From the NCBI GenBank assembly GCA_900544445.1, contig UQVK01000001.1:1-64000 (forward strand): a DNA stretch of 64,000 nucleotides, written 5' to 3'. The notes under the pieces were generated by a model. That model ran no database searches. It was not told where the DNA came from and saw only the letters and a program-made list of their open reading frames with translations. This document shows positions 34,266-43,334 of this stretch, piece after piece. Positions within the stretch are counted from its first letter, which is position 1, and every line of letters starts with the position of its first letter. The translations under genes were made by a program, and so were the position numbers. This stretch comes from an uncultured Lachnospiraceae bacterium. Its GTDB lineage: Bacteria; Bacillota; Clostridia; Lachnospirales; Lachnospiraceae.

Positions 34266-36121
34266 GATTCCCCCCTTTTCTGAGCGCCGCCGGAGGATTT
34301 ATAATACCGGCTCTGGACCTCATACAGATAAGCATACCGGGTATTTCCGGCAAGGAGCTGCTCATGGGTTCCCTCCTCGATCAGCCTCCCGTTTTCCAGA
34401 AGCACGATCCGGTCGCAGAAGCGGGTGCTGGAAAGCCGGTGTGAGATGAAGATGGAGGTGGCGTTCTTCATGGCTTCTCCGTACCGCAGATAAAGCTCAT
34501 TTTCCGCGATTGGATCCAGCGCGGCGGTTGGCTCGTCCAGAATGACGAGAGGCGCTTCCTTATACAACGCTCTGGTAAAAAGCAGCTTCTGCTTTTCTCC
34601 GCCGGAAAAATCCACGCTGTCTCCATTCACCTCCCGGATCAGGGCGGCGTCGCCCTTTCCGGGCGTTTTTTCATAGCGCTCCGCAAAGCCGGACAGCGTA
34701 AGATCCCGCTCCAGACGGCTCCGGTCGATTTCCTCTTTCCCGCTTCCGGTCAGATTTTCATCCAGAGTGACCGGGAGCAGGGTATAATCCTGAAACAGGA
34801 CGGAAATACAGCTGAAGTATTCCTCTCTGGTAAAACGCTCCATGGGAATTCCTCCCAGAAGAATCTCCCCCTCTGTGGGATGATAGAAGCCGCAGATGAG
34901 CTTGACCAGCGTGGTTTTTCCTGCCCCGTTTAAGCCGAGAAGCGCCAGCTTCTCGCCGGGGCGGATGGTGAGGCTGATATGGGAAAGGGTCTCCTGTTCA
35001 TTTCCCGGATAGGTAAAGCTCACATTTTTCAGCTCCAGGCTGACGGGAGAACGCCGAAGCTTCGAGAGCGCCTCCTCACCGATGCCGTCCGTCCGCTTCC
35101 AGGCGTCCTGCCAGCTTAAGAATTCCCGGATATAGCTGATGGAGACATTGGTGCTGTTGATGTTCATGAGCTGCCGGATCAGCATCTCGAAATACAGGGC
35201 AAAGGAGCTGACCAGCCCGATGTAATAGACGAATTCGGAGGCCGAAAGCTCCCCGCCTGCAAGCAGCACAAGAAGCAGGCCGTAGGCTGCCCAGTTCCGA
35301 AACAGGAGCAGAAAGGCATTCGAGACATTCCGGACGGTATACCAGCAGTGAATGGTGTTGAAAATCTGTTCCAGCTCCTCCAGCGCCGCGTCATATTTTC
35401 CGATCAGGAAATCCAGAAGCTGATACATACGGATGTCCTTTCCGGCCGCCGCGTCTTTCGCCTGGGTGTTGATGTAATCCGTCCTGCGGGAGGAAAGGCT
35501 GGTTTTTCCATAATATTCCCCGTGCTTTTTCCGGGCGATGCCAAGAAGCTTCAGATCCGCAAGCACGGTCAGCATGATCACCACGAACAGCCACCACCGC
35601 ACCCTGCTGATCAGAATGCCATAAAAAAGGAGCAGGATAACGGCGGTGGGAACCTCCTTCATGAAGGAGGCGCAGAAATACAGCCCCCTGCCGAATTTGA
35701 CGGAAGAAATTACATTTCCGGTCACCTCCCGGCTGGGGCCGTCCTCCAGCCTGTCGTAGTCCACATCCATGATCTTATCCAGAAATTTTCTCCGGAAATG
35801 ATACAGATAGCCGTCTATCCCCACGCTGAACCACGCATGGATGCAGCCGGAAAGGACGTTTCCCAGCCACAGAAATGCGCACAGCAGGAAGATATGAAGC
35901 AGCAGCGTAGAGGTATCCGCCCCGCTCTCCAGATCCGCAACCACCCATGAGGGAAGCAGGGCTCCCAGATAATCCGCAGCAATGCCGGGGATGAAGGAAA
36001 AAAGGGTGAAAAGAAAGACCGTTTTCTTCCACTTCCACATTTCCTTCATGCAATAGGCCAGGTTGCTGACGAAGCGGTAACGGCTTTTCCCCTTTCCATA
36101 GATATGGCTCAAATACATCAT
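34262..36121 (-). CDS. ABC exporter half-transporter, first unit
   Basis: A 619-residue permease-ATPase fusion. The membrane domain spans about residues 20-330. The ATPase has Walker A LLGLNGAGKTTLVKLICG, signature DFSGGEKQKLLFTRALYKE, Walker B VILDEPTAALDP and H-loop IFISHRLSSTRF. ATG 36121 is chosen because AAGGGGGG lies upstream and homologues begin near MMYLSHIYGKGKSRYRF; a further 74 in-frame codons upstream have no ribosome site. Both partner proteins keep the catalytic Glu, so either site could hydrolyse ATP. It is the first gene of a two-gene minus-strand unit. The cargo cannot be deduced, and no peptide precursor was seen nearby. Confidence 0.9.
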   Translation of the reverse strand: MMYLSHIYGKGKSRYRFVSNLAYCMKEMWKWKKTVFLFTLFSFIPGIAADYLGALLPSWVVADLESGADTSTLLLHIFLLCAFLWLGNVLSGCIHAWFSVGIDGYLYHFRRKFLDKIMDVDYDRLEDGPSREVTGNVISSVKFGRGLYFCASFMKEVPTAVILLLFYGILISRVRWWLFVVIMLTVLADLKLLGIARKKHGEYYGKTSLSSRRTDYINTQAKDAAAGKDIRMYQLLDFLIGKYDAALEELEQIFNTIHCWYTVRNVSNAFLLLFRNWAAYGLLLVLLAGGELSASEFVYYIGLVSSFALYFEMLIRQLMNINSTNVSISYIREFLSWQDAWKRTDGIGEEALSKLRRSPVSLELKNVSFTYPGNEQETLSHISLTIRPGEKLALLGLNGAGKTTLVKLICGFYHPTEGEILLGGIPMERFTREEYFSCISVLFQDYTLLPVTLDENLTGSGKEEIDRSRLERDLTLSGFAERYEKTPGKGDAALIREVNGDSVDFSGGEKQKLLFTRALYKEAPLVILDEPTAALDPIAENELYLRYGEAMKNATSIFISHRLSSTRFCDRIVLLENGRLIEEGTHEQLLAGNTRYAYLYEVQSRYYKSSGGAQKRGES

Positions 36122-36452
36122 GACGGATCCCCCCTTCCCTGGCTGCGGATGGGAAAACGCGCAGAAGCGGGCTTCCCCTGGCCGCAGAGTTGTCCTGATG
36201 ATATATGGATAAAATATTTTATCATACAGGAGTGCGGAAAGAAAGCGCTCTGCACGAACGGTTCTCCCTGTGCACGAATGGAAGTGTATTATTCTTTTGA
36301 TCCGGTATACAAATTTTGAGGGATACGATATAATAAATGACACAGACGGTGAAGGGAAAATTTTTTTGCTGCTTCCGGGTTGTGCGGGTAAACTGTTCCG
36401 ACTGTATCAAAGTGGGGCCTGGCAGCGCTTCGAAAGGGGGAGAAGATTGAAA
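36122..36452. other. Divergent gap between the exporter and the deoxyribosyltransferase-like gene
   Basis: This 331-bp gap is moderately AT-rich. A plus-strand -10-like TATAAT is at about 36327-36334 (GATACGATATAATAAAT). No clear regulatory repeat or RNA was seen. Confidence 0.4.
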
Positions 36453-36839
36453 ATGAAATTTTATATTGGTTCCGGGATGAAAAACAGCAGGCTGGTTCAA
36501 TACTATGCGGGAATACTGAAAAAGAACGGATGGCAGCAGACGTATGACTGGACCGTACATGTGAATCAGGAAGTATCCGCAAGGGACATCTGCGGATATG
36601 CGGAAGCCGAAAAACAGGGAATCGCGGATTCGGATGCGGTGATTCTGCTGCTGCCTGCAGGAAGGGGATCCCATGTGGAGCTTGGAATGGCGCTGGCATG
36701 GAATAAGAAGATTTACTTATGTACCTCCAACCGGGAGGATTTCAGCATTGAAAATACGGTGGCCTTTTATGAACTGCCGCAGGTCGTCAGGCTGACCGGA
36801 ACGGCGGATGAAAATCTGAAGCGGATTATGGAAGGATAG
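36453..36839 (+). CDS. Nucleoside 2-deoxyribosyltransferase-like protein
   Basis: A 128-residue protein with a compact Rossmann-like fold. It opens with FYIGSGMKNSRLVQYYAGIL, and the family-typical sequence VILLLPAGRGSHVELGMALA holds the Glu that acts as nucleophile in deoxyribosyltransferases (x-x-G-R-G-S-H-V-E-x-G). This group includes nucleotide N-glycosidases and TIR-like or effector domains, so the reaction is uncertain. ATG 36453 is chosen as the family start, downstream of AAAGGGGGAGAAG; a longer frame from 36270 lacks support. It stands alone, divergent from the ABC exporter. Confidence 0.75.
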   Translation: MKFYIGSGMKNSRLVQYYAGILKKNGWQQTYDWTVHVNQEVSARDICGYAEAEKQGIADSDAVILLLPAGRGSHVELGMALAWNKKIYLCTSNREDFSIENTVAFYELPQVVRLTGTADENLKRIMEG

Positions 36840-36939
36840 GCGGGAAAGCCGGTCATCCTCTGCCATGCGGTCCTGGGGAAACGGGACTGCATAAATCTTA
36901 ATGCAGCCAATAACAGATCAGAATTTGAAGGGAACGATG

Positions 36940-37488
36940 ATGAAAAAGATAATTTTGCCGACGCTTTTCTTCCTATTTTCTTTTCTATTGATAAGCTGTG
37001 GAGAAATATCGATATCTGAAAGCAATGAACTCTCAGATTCTGACCACGTAATTAAATGGTTCGACTGCCTTAACGGGGATGAAATGGTTTGGGATGATGT
37101 GAAAGAGTACAACCTGGAGGAATTCCCGGGAGTGACTTTTCGCTGGCGCCCGGAACAGATGGAGGCTGTAATCGATAAAGAGGTCGTTCCGCTCTATGAA
37201 GGAATGCCGATATGGAGCGCTTATTTTTGTGATTTGACCGGGGACGGCATTCCGGAACTTTGCTCTACGTTAAGCAGTGGGTCGGGAATGATAGATAACC
37301 GGATCATAATTTACGACTATGCCGGTGGAGCGAGTTATGAACTTTCGGATCGGGGGAATTTTGACTATATTCTCAATATGCGGGAGGATTCCCTTGTTGT
37401 GGAAAAGCGTGTTTATATGCAGGATGAAATGGTTGAATCAGGAGAACTGGTGTTTCGTGATGATACCATCCAGATAATTACAGAATGA
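36940..37488 (+). CDS. Lipoprotein with a calcium-loop-like motif
   Basis: A 182-residue protein. The signal peptide MKKIILPTLFFLFSFLLISC ends in the lipobox LLISC. The mature part contains AYFCDLTGDGIPELCSTLSS, an FG-GAP/VCBS-like calcium loop (D-x-T-G-D-G-x-P-E-L), then IIIYDYAGGASYEL. It is probably an extracellular beta-propeller fragment or single module. The function is unknown. ATG 36940 (second of two adjacent ATGs) has AAGGGA six bases upstream. It is followed by a strong terminator. I see no functional link to its neighbours. Confidence 0.75.
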   Translation: MKKIILPTLFFLFSFLLISCGEISISESNELSDSDHVIKWFDCLNGDEMVWDDVKEYNLEEFPGVTFRWRPEQMEAVIDKEVVPLYEGMPIWSAYFCDLTGDGIPELCSTLSSGSGMIDNRIIIYDYAGGASYELSDRGNFDYILNMREDSLVVEKRVYMQDEMVESGELVFRDDTIQIITE

Positions 37489-37490
37489 AA

Positions 37491-37514
37491 ATGGCGGGGG
37501 TGCCCGCCTTTTTT
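37491..37514 (+). terminator. Terminator after the lipoprotein gene
   Basis: GGCGGG and CCCGCC form a short GC stem followed by six T, starting a few bases after the stop codon. Confidence 0.8.
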
Positions 37515-37644
37515 AGTCCCTTATTTGATATTAGGAAATTGCTCCCTTCATGATGACAGGCTGTTTCCCTGCCTTTCATAAAGGGAGCCTGTGAAAACGG
37601 TTTCCCGTCTTTTTACAGGAGTGCGCCTGAAAGCTCGTCCCGTC

Positions 37645-39330
37645 TTATTCTGCCTTCTTCGCCGTAAACAGCTTCTTTAAGCAGCTGAAGGCAACCATGA
37701 CGCCCAGCACCATGAGCAGAACCGCTACGATAAGCTGCAGGCCGTCCACCAGAAGAGTGGCCGTTCCCGCGGCAAAATTGGTGACCAGAGCGATCATTTT
37801 CTGCACCAGAGCGGTGAAGGTCACGATCAGCATCAGGAACATGGGAATGTACAGGGTCCAGCCGGTGCGGCCCGTGGTTTTCAGGAATACGGCCAGGGCG
37901 ATCAGCACCAGAGCGGCCAGAAGCTGGTTGGCGGAGCCGAACAGAGGCCATACGTTGTTATAGCCGCCAAGGGTCAGCAGGTAACCGAAAAACAGGGTGA
38001 TTACCGTGGCAAAATATTTGTTGGTCAGCACCCGCTGCACGGGGGACATGGAAGCCGGGTCCGTGGAGTCGGGATAGAACAGCTCCTGGAAGGACATGCG
38101 GCCGATACGTGCCACAGAGTCTAGGGAAGTGAGCGCAAGGGCGGATACGCACATGGTCATGAAGACCGTGGCCACCTGAACCGGAACGCCCAGCGTCTCC
38201 AGAAAGCCCGCTACGCCGGAAGAGAAGATGGCAAAGGGCGTGCCGTCCGGTTTTGTGCCGCCGACCGCCACCGCGCCTACCACGACCAGGGCGATGATGC
38301 CGAGCAGAGATTCCAGAACCATGGCGCCGTAGCCCACCATTTTCATATCCTTTTCATTGCTGATGGTCTTGGACGAGGTGCCGGAGGATACCAGGCTGTG
38401 GAAGCCGGATACCGCGCCGCAGGCGATGGTGACGAACAGGGTGGGGAACAGGGCGCTGCCGTCCGCCGCGACAAAGCCGTTGAAGGCATTTAACTGCATG
38501 GTGGGATGGGCGACCAGAACGCCCACAACCGCGCCGATGATCATGCCGAGCAGCATGAAGGTGGTCATGTAGTCCCTGGGCTGCATCAGAAGCCACATGG
38601 GCAGGACGGAAGCCAGGAACAGATACGCCATGATGATGTAGATCCATGCGGTCTTGGTGGCATAGATCGGAAGCTGCATGCCCACGGCGAACATCACAAC
38701 CAGCAGCGCGATGGCGACAATGGCCTTCACCCACTCATGCATGTTTTTCACATGCTTCTGAATCAGGCCGAAGAGGATGGCGACGAGAATGAAGAGCATG
38801 GAAATGGAGGCCGCTGCGGAATTTGCGTAGGCAGTCGCCTCATCCGCCACTTCTGCGCCCACGCCGACGAAGGTTCCTGCCACCATGTCGGTGAAGGCGG
38901 CGATGACCAGCAGGGTGAACAGCCAGCAGAACAGCATGAACAGCCTGCGGCCGGTCTTTCCGATGTATTTCTCAATCACCATGCCGATGGATTTTCCTTC
39001 ATTTTTCACAGAGGCATACAGCGCGCCGAAATCCTGGACCGCGCCGAAGAACAGACCACCGATGATGAGCCATAAAAGCACCGGAACCCAGCCGAATACG
39101 GAGGCCAGGATCGGGCCGGTTACCGGGCCTGCGCCCGCGATGGAAGAAAACTGATGGGAAAAAACCGTAAACCGGGAGGAGGGCACATAATCCTGTCCGT
39201 CCTCATGGGTGTAGGCGGGTGTTTTCGCATTGGGATCGATGCCCCACTTCTTCGCCAGCCATCCGCCATAGAGCAGATAACCGGCGGCAAGAGCCACAAT
39301 GCCGATTAAGATGATGACTAATCCGTTCAT
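37645..39330 (-). CDS. cstA: CstA family carbon starvation / pyruvate-peptide transporter
   Basis: A 561-residue protein with about 15-16 membrane segments. Family landmarks are AGYLLYGGWLAKKWGIDPNA near the N-terminus, then YVPSSRFTVFSHQFSSIAGA followed by GPVTGPILA, the core CstA motif, and later GAVSGFHSLVSSGTSSKTI and LTSLDSVARIGRMSFQEL. CstA proteins take up pyruvate or peptides in starving cells. ATG 39330 (MNGLVII) is chosen by homology; an in-frame ATG at 39369 would add 13 residues but lacks a ribosome site. The AAAGGAGA site lies 25 bases from 39330, with a small hairpin in between. A T-box leader precedes the gene. Confidence 0.92.
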   Translation of the reverse strand: MNGLVIILIGIVALAAGYLLYGGWLAKKWGIDPNAKTPAYTHEDGQDYVPSSRFTVFSHQFSSIAGAGPVTGPILASVFGWVPVLLWLIIGGLFFGAVQDFGALYASVKNEGKSIGMVIEKYIGKTGRRLFMLFCWLFTLLVIAAFTDMVAGTFVGVGAEVADEATAYANSAAASISMLFILVAILFGLIQKHVKNMHEWVKAIVAIALLVVMFAVGMQLPIYATKTAWIYIIMAYLFLASVLPMWLLMQPRDYMTTFMLLGMIIGAVVGVLVAHPTMQLNAFNGFVAADGSALFPTLFVTIACGAVSGFHSLVSSGTSSKTISNEKDMKMVGYGAMVLESLLGIIALVVVGAVAVGGTKPDGTPFAIFSSGVAGFLETLGVPVQVATVFMTMCVSALALTSLDSVARIGRMSFQELFYPDSTDPASMSPVQRVLTNKYFATVITLFFGYLLTLGGYNNVWPLFGSANQLLAALVLIALAVFLKTTGRTGWTLYIPMFLMLIVTFTALVQKMIALVTNFAAGTATLLVDGLQLIVAVLLMVLGVMVAFSCLKKLFTAKKAE

Positions 39331-39338
39331 AACTGATG

Positions 39339-39358
39339 TTGTCTGTAAAACAGACTCT
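39339..39358 (-). promoter_or_regulatory. Hairpin between ribosome site and cstA start
   Basis: On the minus strand, GTCTGT-TTT-ACAGAC forms a 6-bp stem directly after AAAGGAGA and before ATG 39330. Folding would bring the ribosome site to a workable distance from the ATG, so the hairpin may be needed for translation. The alternative start at 39369 would make this coding. Confidence 0.4.
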
Positions 39359-39478
39359 CCTTTCCTCATAAATGGTCATTGCCAAAACAGCGGATACCGC
39401 GCAGACGTTTTCCGGCCTGCGGCGGCATATGTCCGCCGGCAGCTTAGAACCGGATGAGAAGCGTGTTTCCTGATGCAT

Positions 39479-39835
39479 CAAAAAAGGCCTCCGTCTCTGA
39501 ATGTACACCCATACATCCAAAGACGAAAGCCCTGTGCTTCCGCGATACCACTTTGGTTGCCGTAAAAAACAGCCTCTCTGTCCTGTCATTACATCCGGCT
39601 CCGGTTCAGTCCGAAACGGATACAAACAGGCTTCCTGATAACGGTGGAAAACCGGTGACGCCTACTGCTTTCCTTCCCTGTGCCGGAAAATTCAGCGTAC
39701 TGCTCACAGAGGATATTGACAGAAAACGAATACCGTCTCGCACCATCCGACGGCTCTCTGTAATTCGAAACCTTCTGACAACCTGTTCTGTTCCTGGCAT
39801 TTGACATTGTCTGTTAACGATTTTAGTTTTAATAC
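39479..39835 (-). promoter_or_regulatory. T-box riboswitch upstream of cstA
   Basis: On the minus strand the T-box sequence AAAGTGGTATCGCGG lies at about 39541-39555, followed by a 20-bp terminator stem (39486-39505 with 39512-39531) and a T-run at 39479-39485. Upstream, a stem I region shows the distal motifs ACAGAGAGCCGTC and GGTGCGAGACGG. The specifier was not reliably placed: the 3' side reads TTTTC where a codon should be, which could be a Phe codon, but the pairing is weak. T-box control of a CstA transporter implies that uncharged tRNA induces it. Confidence 0.82.
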
Positions 39836-39867
39836 TTTTGCGAAAAAAAGTCAAGCAGAATTTGCAT

Positions 39868-40740
39868 TCAGCCGTTCTGATTGCCATCCGCTCCGTTATT
39901 TTGCTGCTGCCAGCCGCCCTGGTTGTAGCCGCCCTGCTGGGCATTGGGATCGTAACCCTGCTGCCAGCCGCCCTGGTTGTAGCCGTTCTGCTGCCAGTTG
40001 GGATCGTAGCCCTGCTGATAACCGCCCTGCTGCCAGTTCTGGCCATAGCCCGGATTCTGGCCGTAGGCCTGGGAGCTTCTTCCATAACGAAGCGTGTTAT
40101 AGAACGCTGCGTTGGTTACCGATGTATAAGGAGTGACATAGATTGATGCGATACCGCAGGTGACAATGGTGAGCAGATACCAGGGGATAAAGGACAGATC
40201 CAGAATGAACTTATCCATCTTGTGCCCGATCATCATGGATTTGCTCTCCCGGATGCAGTCCATGATGCCTTTTTCCGGGTTCTCGGCGAGAATGTAATAT
40301 GCCTGAGAATAGCGGTAGGAGGCGATGATGCCGGGAATCCAGAAAAGCAGGGACCACAGTCCCACGAAGAGGCCGATCATAAAGCTTAATCCCCAGGCCT
40401 TCAGGAACAGCCTGGCATAGGCGAACAGGTCGCTGATGCCGGCAGGCTGCCGGTTGATGACCCGGAGCGTATATCCTACAAAGCCAAGCTCCAGAAAGGC
40501 AACGACAAAGGATGCCACGATGGAGGTCAGAAGCGTGGGGAGAAGCATGCCCAAAATGAAAATACTCGCGGAATCCCCGCCGAAAATGCTGGTGAGCATG
40601 CTGGAAAAGCCGCTGAAGGTGGAAATGATCATCTGAACGGCAGCGACGATCACCGTATAAATGAGAGCAACGAGCACCGGATGCGGATTAGCTGTCCGCA
40701 TGGCATCTTTGGCATCGGTTTTTAGCTGAATGCGATCCAT
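39868..40740 (-). CDS. DUF975-like membrane protein with Q/G/N/Y-rich tail
   Basis: A 290-residue protein. Five or six membrane segments occupy about 20-215, with the family stretch LFWIPGIIASYRYSQAYYIL and the following ENPEKGIMDCIRESKSMMIG, which marks DUF975 proteins. The last 65 residues are low-complexity with repeated units such as GGYNQGGWQQGYDPN and QQGGYNQGGWQQ, giving a flexible, aromatic-glutamine-rich tail on the cytoplasmic side. The function of the family is unknown. It lies just upstream of the cstA T-box on the same strand with no clear terminator between. The tail is encoded by imperfect DNA repeats at about 39872-40070. Confidence 0.8.
   Translation of the reverse strand: MDRIQLKTDAKDAMRTANPHPVLVALIYTVIVAAVQMIISTFSGFSSMLTSIFGGDSASIFILGMLLPTLLTSIVASFVVAFLELGFVGYTLRVINRQPAGISDLFAYARLFLKAWGLSFMIGLFVGLWSLLFWIPGIIASYRYSQAYYILAENPEKGIMDCIRESKSMMIGHKMDKFILDLSFIPWYLLTIVTCGIASIYVTPYTSVTNAAFYNTLRYGRSSQAYGQNPGYGQNWQQGGYQQGYDPNWQQNGYNQGGWQQGYDPNAQQGGYNQGGWQQQNNGADGNQNG
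39872..40070 (-). repeat. Imperfect tandem repeats encoding the Q/G/N/Y tail
   Basis: Recurrent blocks such as GCCGCCCTGGTTGTAGCC and CCCTGCTGCCA (plus-strand reading) repeat every 36 to 45 bases. They encode the low-complexity C-terminus of the DUF975-like protein. Confidence 0.7.
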
Positions 40741-40962
40741 TATGTAAGTCCTCCTGTAAAAAAGATAAGATAATAAGACAACAGGAAATCACAGGCATTA
40801 AACGGCTTCCTGCATCCCGTTTCCGTTTCGTCACCATTGTACCATTAAAGTAACACAATTACCACGAAAATTTATGCTTTTTTGTCTTTTCCCAATATTT
40901 ACTTGACGCAGGAGTGTTTCTATGACAGAATGAAGAAAATTACATAGGAGAGGGGATTTATT

Positions 40963-41322
40963 ATGATTCAGAGAAGAAGCATTGTAGTCTGTATCCTTCT
41001 GTCACTCGTTACCTGCGGGATCTACGGCCTGTACTGGCTGGCCTGTCTCGCCAATGACACGAACACCGCGTCAGGGAGAAACAACGACACTTCCGGCGGA
41101 ATGGTGGTGCTGCTTTCGATCATTACCTGCAATATCTACCACATCTACTGGATGTACAAGGCAGGGGAGAAGATTGATGCGGCACGGCAGATGAGGGGGC
41201 TTCCTTCCCAGAACAATGGTCTGGTCTATCTGCTGCTCACGCTGTTTGGTTTTTCCATCATCGCATGGGCTCTTCTGCAGAATGAACTGAATAACATGAG
41301 CGATGCGCGTCCTGCCATGTAA
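40963..41322 (+). CDS. DUF4234-like membrane protein
   Basis: A 119-residue protein with three membrane segments: IVVCILLSLVTCGIYGLYWL, then GGMVVLLSIITCNIYHIYWM, then NGLVYLLLTLFGFSIIAWAL. The duplicated T-C-x-I-Y-x-x-Y-W motif is characteristic of DUF4234. The function is unknown; such proteins often sit near DUF975 proteins, as here (divergent neighbours). A possible promoter (TTGACG, 17-bp spacer, CAGAAT) lies at 40903-40931, and TAGGAGAGGGG precedes the ATG. A terminator follows at 41399-41440. Confidence 0.82.
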   Translation: MIQRRSIVVCILLSLVTCGIYGLYWLACLANDTNTASGRNNDTSGGMVVLLSIITCNIYHIYWMYKAGEKIDAARQMRGLPSQNNGLVYLLLTLFGFSIIAWALLQNELNNMSDARPAM

Positions 41323-41398
41323 TGGCGGGAAACGGCGCTGCGGTCCGCTGGCCCGTCAGAAAATGGTGATGGGTTTTGGAATCCGCACAAACACAGGA

Positions 41399-41440
41399 AA
41401 AGGAATTCCGGCAGAGAGAATCTTCCGGAATTCTTTTCTT
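41399..41440 (+). terminator. Terminator after the DUF4234-like gene
   Basis: AAGGAATTCCGG pairs with CCGGAATTCTT around a 13-nt loop and is followed by a T-rich stretch. Confidence 0.7.
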
Positions 41441-41473
41441 TAAAAAAAGAACCCCGGAAAAAGCATCTGCCGT

Positions 41474-41502
41474 TTGCGTATTCCGGATTCTTGTGATAAG
41501 AT
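41474..41502 (+). promoter_or_regulatory. Promoter of glnS
   Basis: The -35 TTGCGT (41474-41479), a 17-bp spacer and the -10 TAAGAT (41497-41502) lie about 50 bp before the start codon. Confidence 0.55.
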
Positions 41503-41552
41503 AAACCATACTGTTATTACAATCTATGCTTCGAGGAGGAGAGATCCGGAAT

Positions 41553-43265
41553 ATGAGCGATAAAGAGCTGGAAAAGGCGGTAAATACGGAAAGTGCGGAG
41601 AACACGGAAGAAAAGACTTCCCGCAATTTTATCGAGCAGATGATCGATAAGGATCTGGCGGAAGGTGTGTATGACACGGTGCATACCCGTTTTCCTCCGG
41701 AACCCAACGGATACCTGCACATCGGACATGCCAAGAGCATTCTGTTAAACGCGGGACTTGCCAGAGAATACGGCGGCAAATTCAACCTCCGTTTTGACGA
41801 CACGAATCCTACCAAGGAAAAGCAGGAATTCGTGGACTCCATCAAGGAGGATGTGAAGTGGCTGGGGGCGGACTGGGAGGACAGGCTGTTCTTCGCTTCC
41901 GACTATTTTGACCAGATGTATGAGGCGGCCGTAAAGCTGATTAAAAAGGGAAAGGCCTATGTGTCGGACCTGTCTGCGGATGAGATTCGGGAATACCGCG
42001 GGACGCTCACGGAGCCGGGAAAGGAGGACCCATCCGCAGGACGCGGTGTGGAGGAGAATCTGGCCCTGTTTGAAAATATGAAAAACGGCGTATACGCGGA
42101 CGGGGAGAAGGTGCTTCGCGCCAGGATCGATATGGCATCCCCCAACATGAACATGCGCGATCCGGTGATCTACCGCGTGGCTCACATGAGCCATCACAAC
42201 ACCGGGGACAAGTGGTGCATCTATCCCATGTATGATTTTGCCCATCCCATTGAGGATGCCATTGAGGGAATTACCCATTCCATCTGTACGCTGGAGTTTG
42301 AGGATCACAGACCCCTGTATGACTGGGTGGTGAGGGAACTGGAATATCCGGTTCCGCCCAGACAGATCGAGTTTGCCAAGATGTACCTTACCAACGTGGT
42401 GACCGGTAAACGCTACATCAAGCGGCTGGTGGAGGACGGCATCGTGGACGGCTGGGATGATCCCAGGCTGGTGTCCATTGCTGCCCTGAGACGGCGCGGC
42501 TTCACGCCGGAATCCATCCAGATGTTCGTGGATCTGTGCGGCGTTTCCAAGAGCAATTCCTCTGTGGATTATGCGATGCTGGAATACTGCATCCGTGAGG
42601 ACCTCAAGCTGAAGCGGTCCAGAGTGATGGCAGTGCTGGATCCCATCAAGCTGGTGATCGACAACTATCCGGAAGGACAGACAGAGCTGCTGGAAGCGCC
42701 CAACAACCTGGAAAATGAGGCGCTGGGGAGCCGTCAGATTCCTTTTGGAAGAGAGCTGTATATCGAGCGGGAGGACTTCATGGAAGAGCCTCCGAAGAAA
42801 TATTTCCGCCTGTTCCCCGGAAACGAGGTGCGTCTGATGAATGCGTATTTCGTGACCTGCACGGGCTTTGAAAAGGATGAAAACGGAAACGTGACCGTGG
42901 TTCACTGCACCTATGATCCGGAAACGAAATCCGGAAGCGGCTTTAACGCCCGTAAGGTAAAGGGAACGATCCACTGGGTTTATGCGCCGGAGGCCTTCCG
43001 TGCCACCGTGCGGCTGTATGAGAACATCATCGATGAGGAAAAGGGCGTCTATAATGAGGACGGCAGCCTGAACCTGAACCCCAATTCCCTCACCGTGAAG
43101 GAATGCTTCCTGGAGCCTTCTCTGAAGGATGCAAAGCCCTATGAGAGCTTCCAGTTCGTACGGCAGGGCTTCTTCTGCGTGGACTATAAGGATTCCAAAC
43201 CGGGAGAACCGGTATTTAACCGCGTCGTTTCGCTGAAGAGCTCTTTTAAGCTTCCGAAGCAGTGA
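41553..43265 (+). CDS. glnS: Glutaminyl-tRNA synthetase
   Basis: A 570-residue class I synthetase. The HIGH-type motif is [15 protein letters not shown]. The region around [20 protein letters not shown] and [17 protein letters not shown] is typical of GlnRS. The KMSKS-equivalent reads [12 protein letters not shown], a divergent version I associate with this clade. The C-terminal anticodon-binding barrel follows from about 340 ([11 protein letters not shown] onward). ATG 41553 is supported by GAGGAGGAGAG; a nine-codon extension is possible but weaker. Its presence means the cell can charge tRNA-Gln directly, so the GatCAB operon elsewhere in the window is probably needed mainly for tRNA-Asn. 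Confidence 0.96.
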   Translation: MSDKELEKAVNTESAENTEEKTSRNFIEQMIDKDLAEGVYDTVHTRFPPEPNGYLHIGHAKSILLNAGLAREYGGKFNLRFDDTNPTKEKQEFVDSIKEDVKWLGADWEDRLFFASDYFDQMYEAAVKLIKKGKAYVSDLSADEIREYRGTLTEPGKEDPSAGRGVEENLALFENMKNGVYADGEKVLRARIDMASPNMNMRDPVIYRVAHMSHHNTGDKWCIYPMYDFAHPIEDAIEGITHSICTLEFEDHRPLYDWVVRELEYPVPPRQIEFAKMYLTNVVTGKRYIKRLVEDGIVDGWDDPRLVSIAALRRRGFTPESIQMFVDLCGVSKSNSSVDYAMLEYCIREDLKLKRSRVMAVLDPIKLVIDNYPEGQTELLEAPNNLENEALGSRQIPFGRELYIEREDFMEEPPKKYFRLFPGNEVRLMNAYFVTCTGFEKDENGNVTVVHCTYDPETKSGSGFNARKVKGTIHWVYAPEAFRATVRLYENIIDEEKGVYNEDGSLNLNPNSLTVKECFLEPSLKDAKPYESFQFVRQGFFCVDYKDSKPGEPVFNRVVSLKSSFKLPKQ

Positions 43266-43334
43266 GCGTGAGTCGGCGCGGCGTTCGGGCGCCTGAGCAG
43301 TGCAGAACGCCTGCCCGGAGCAGAAAGGCATGAA

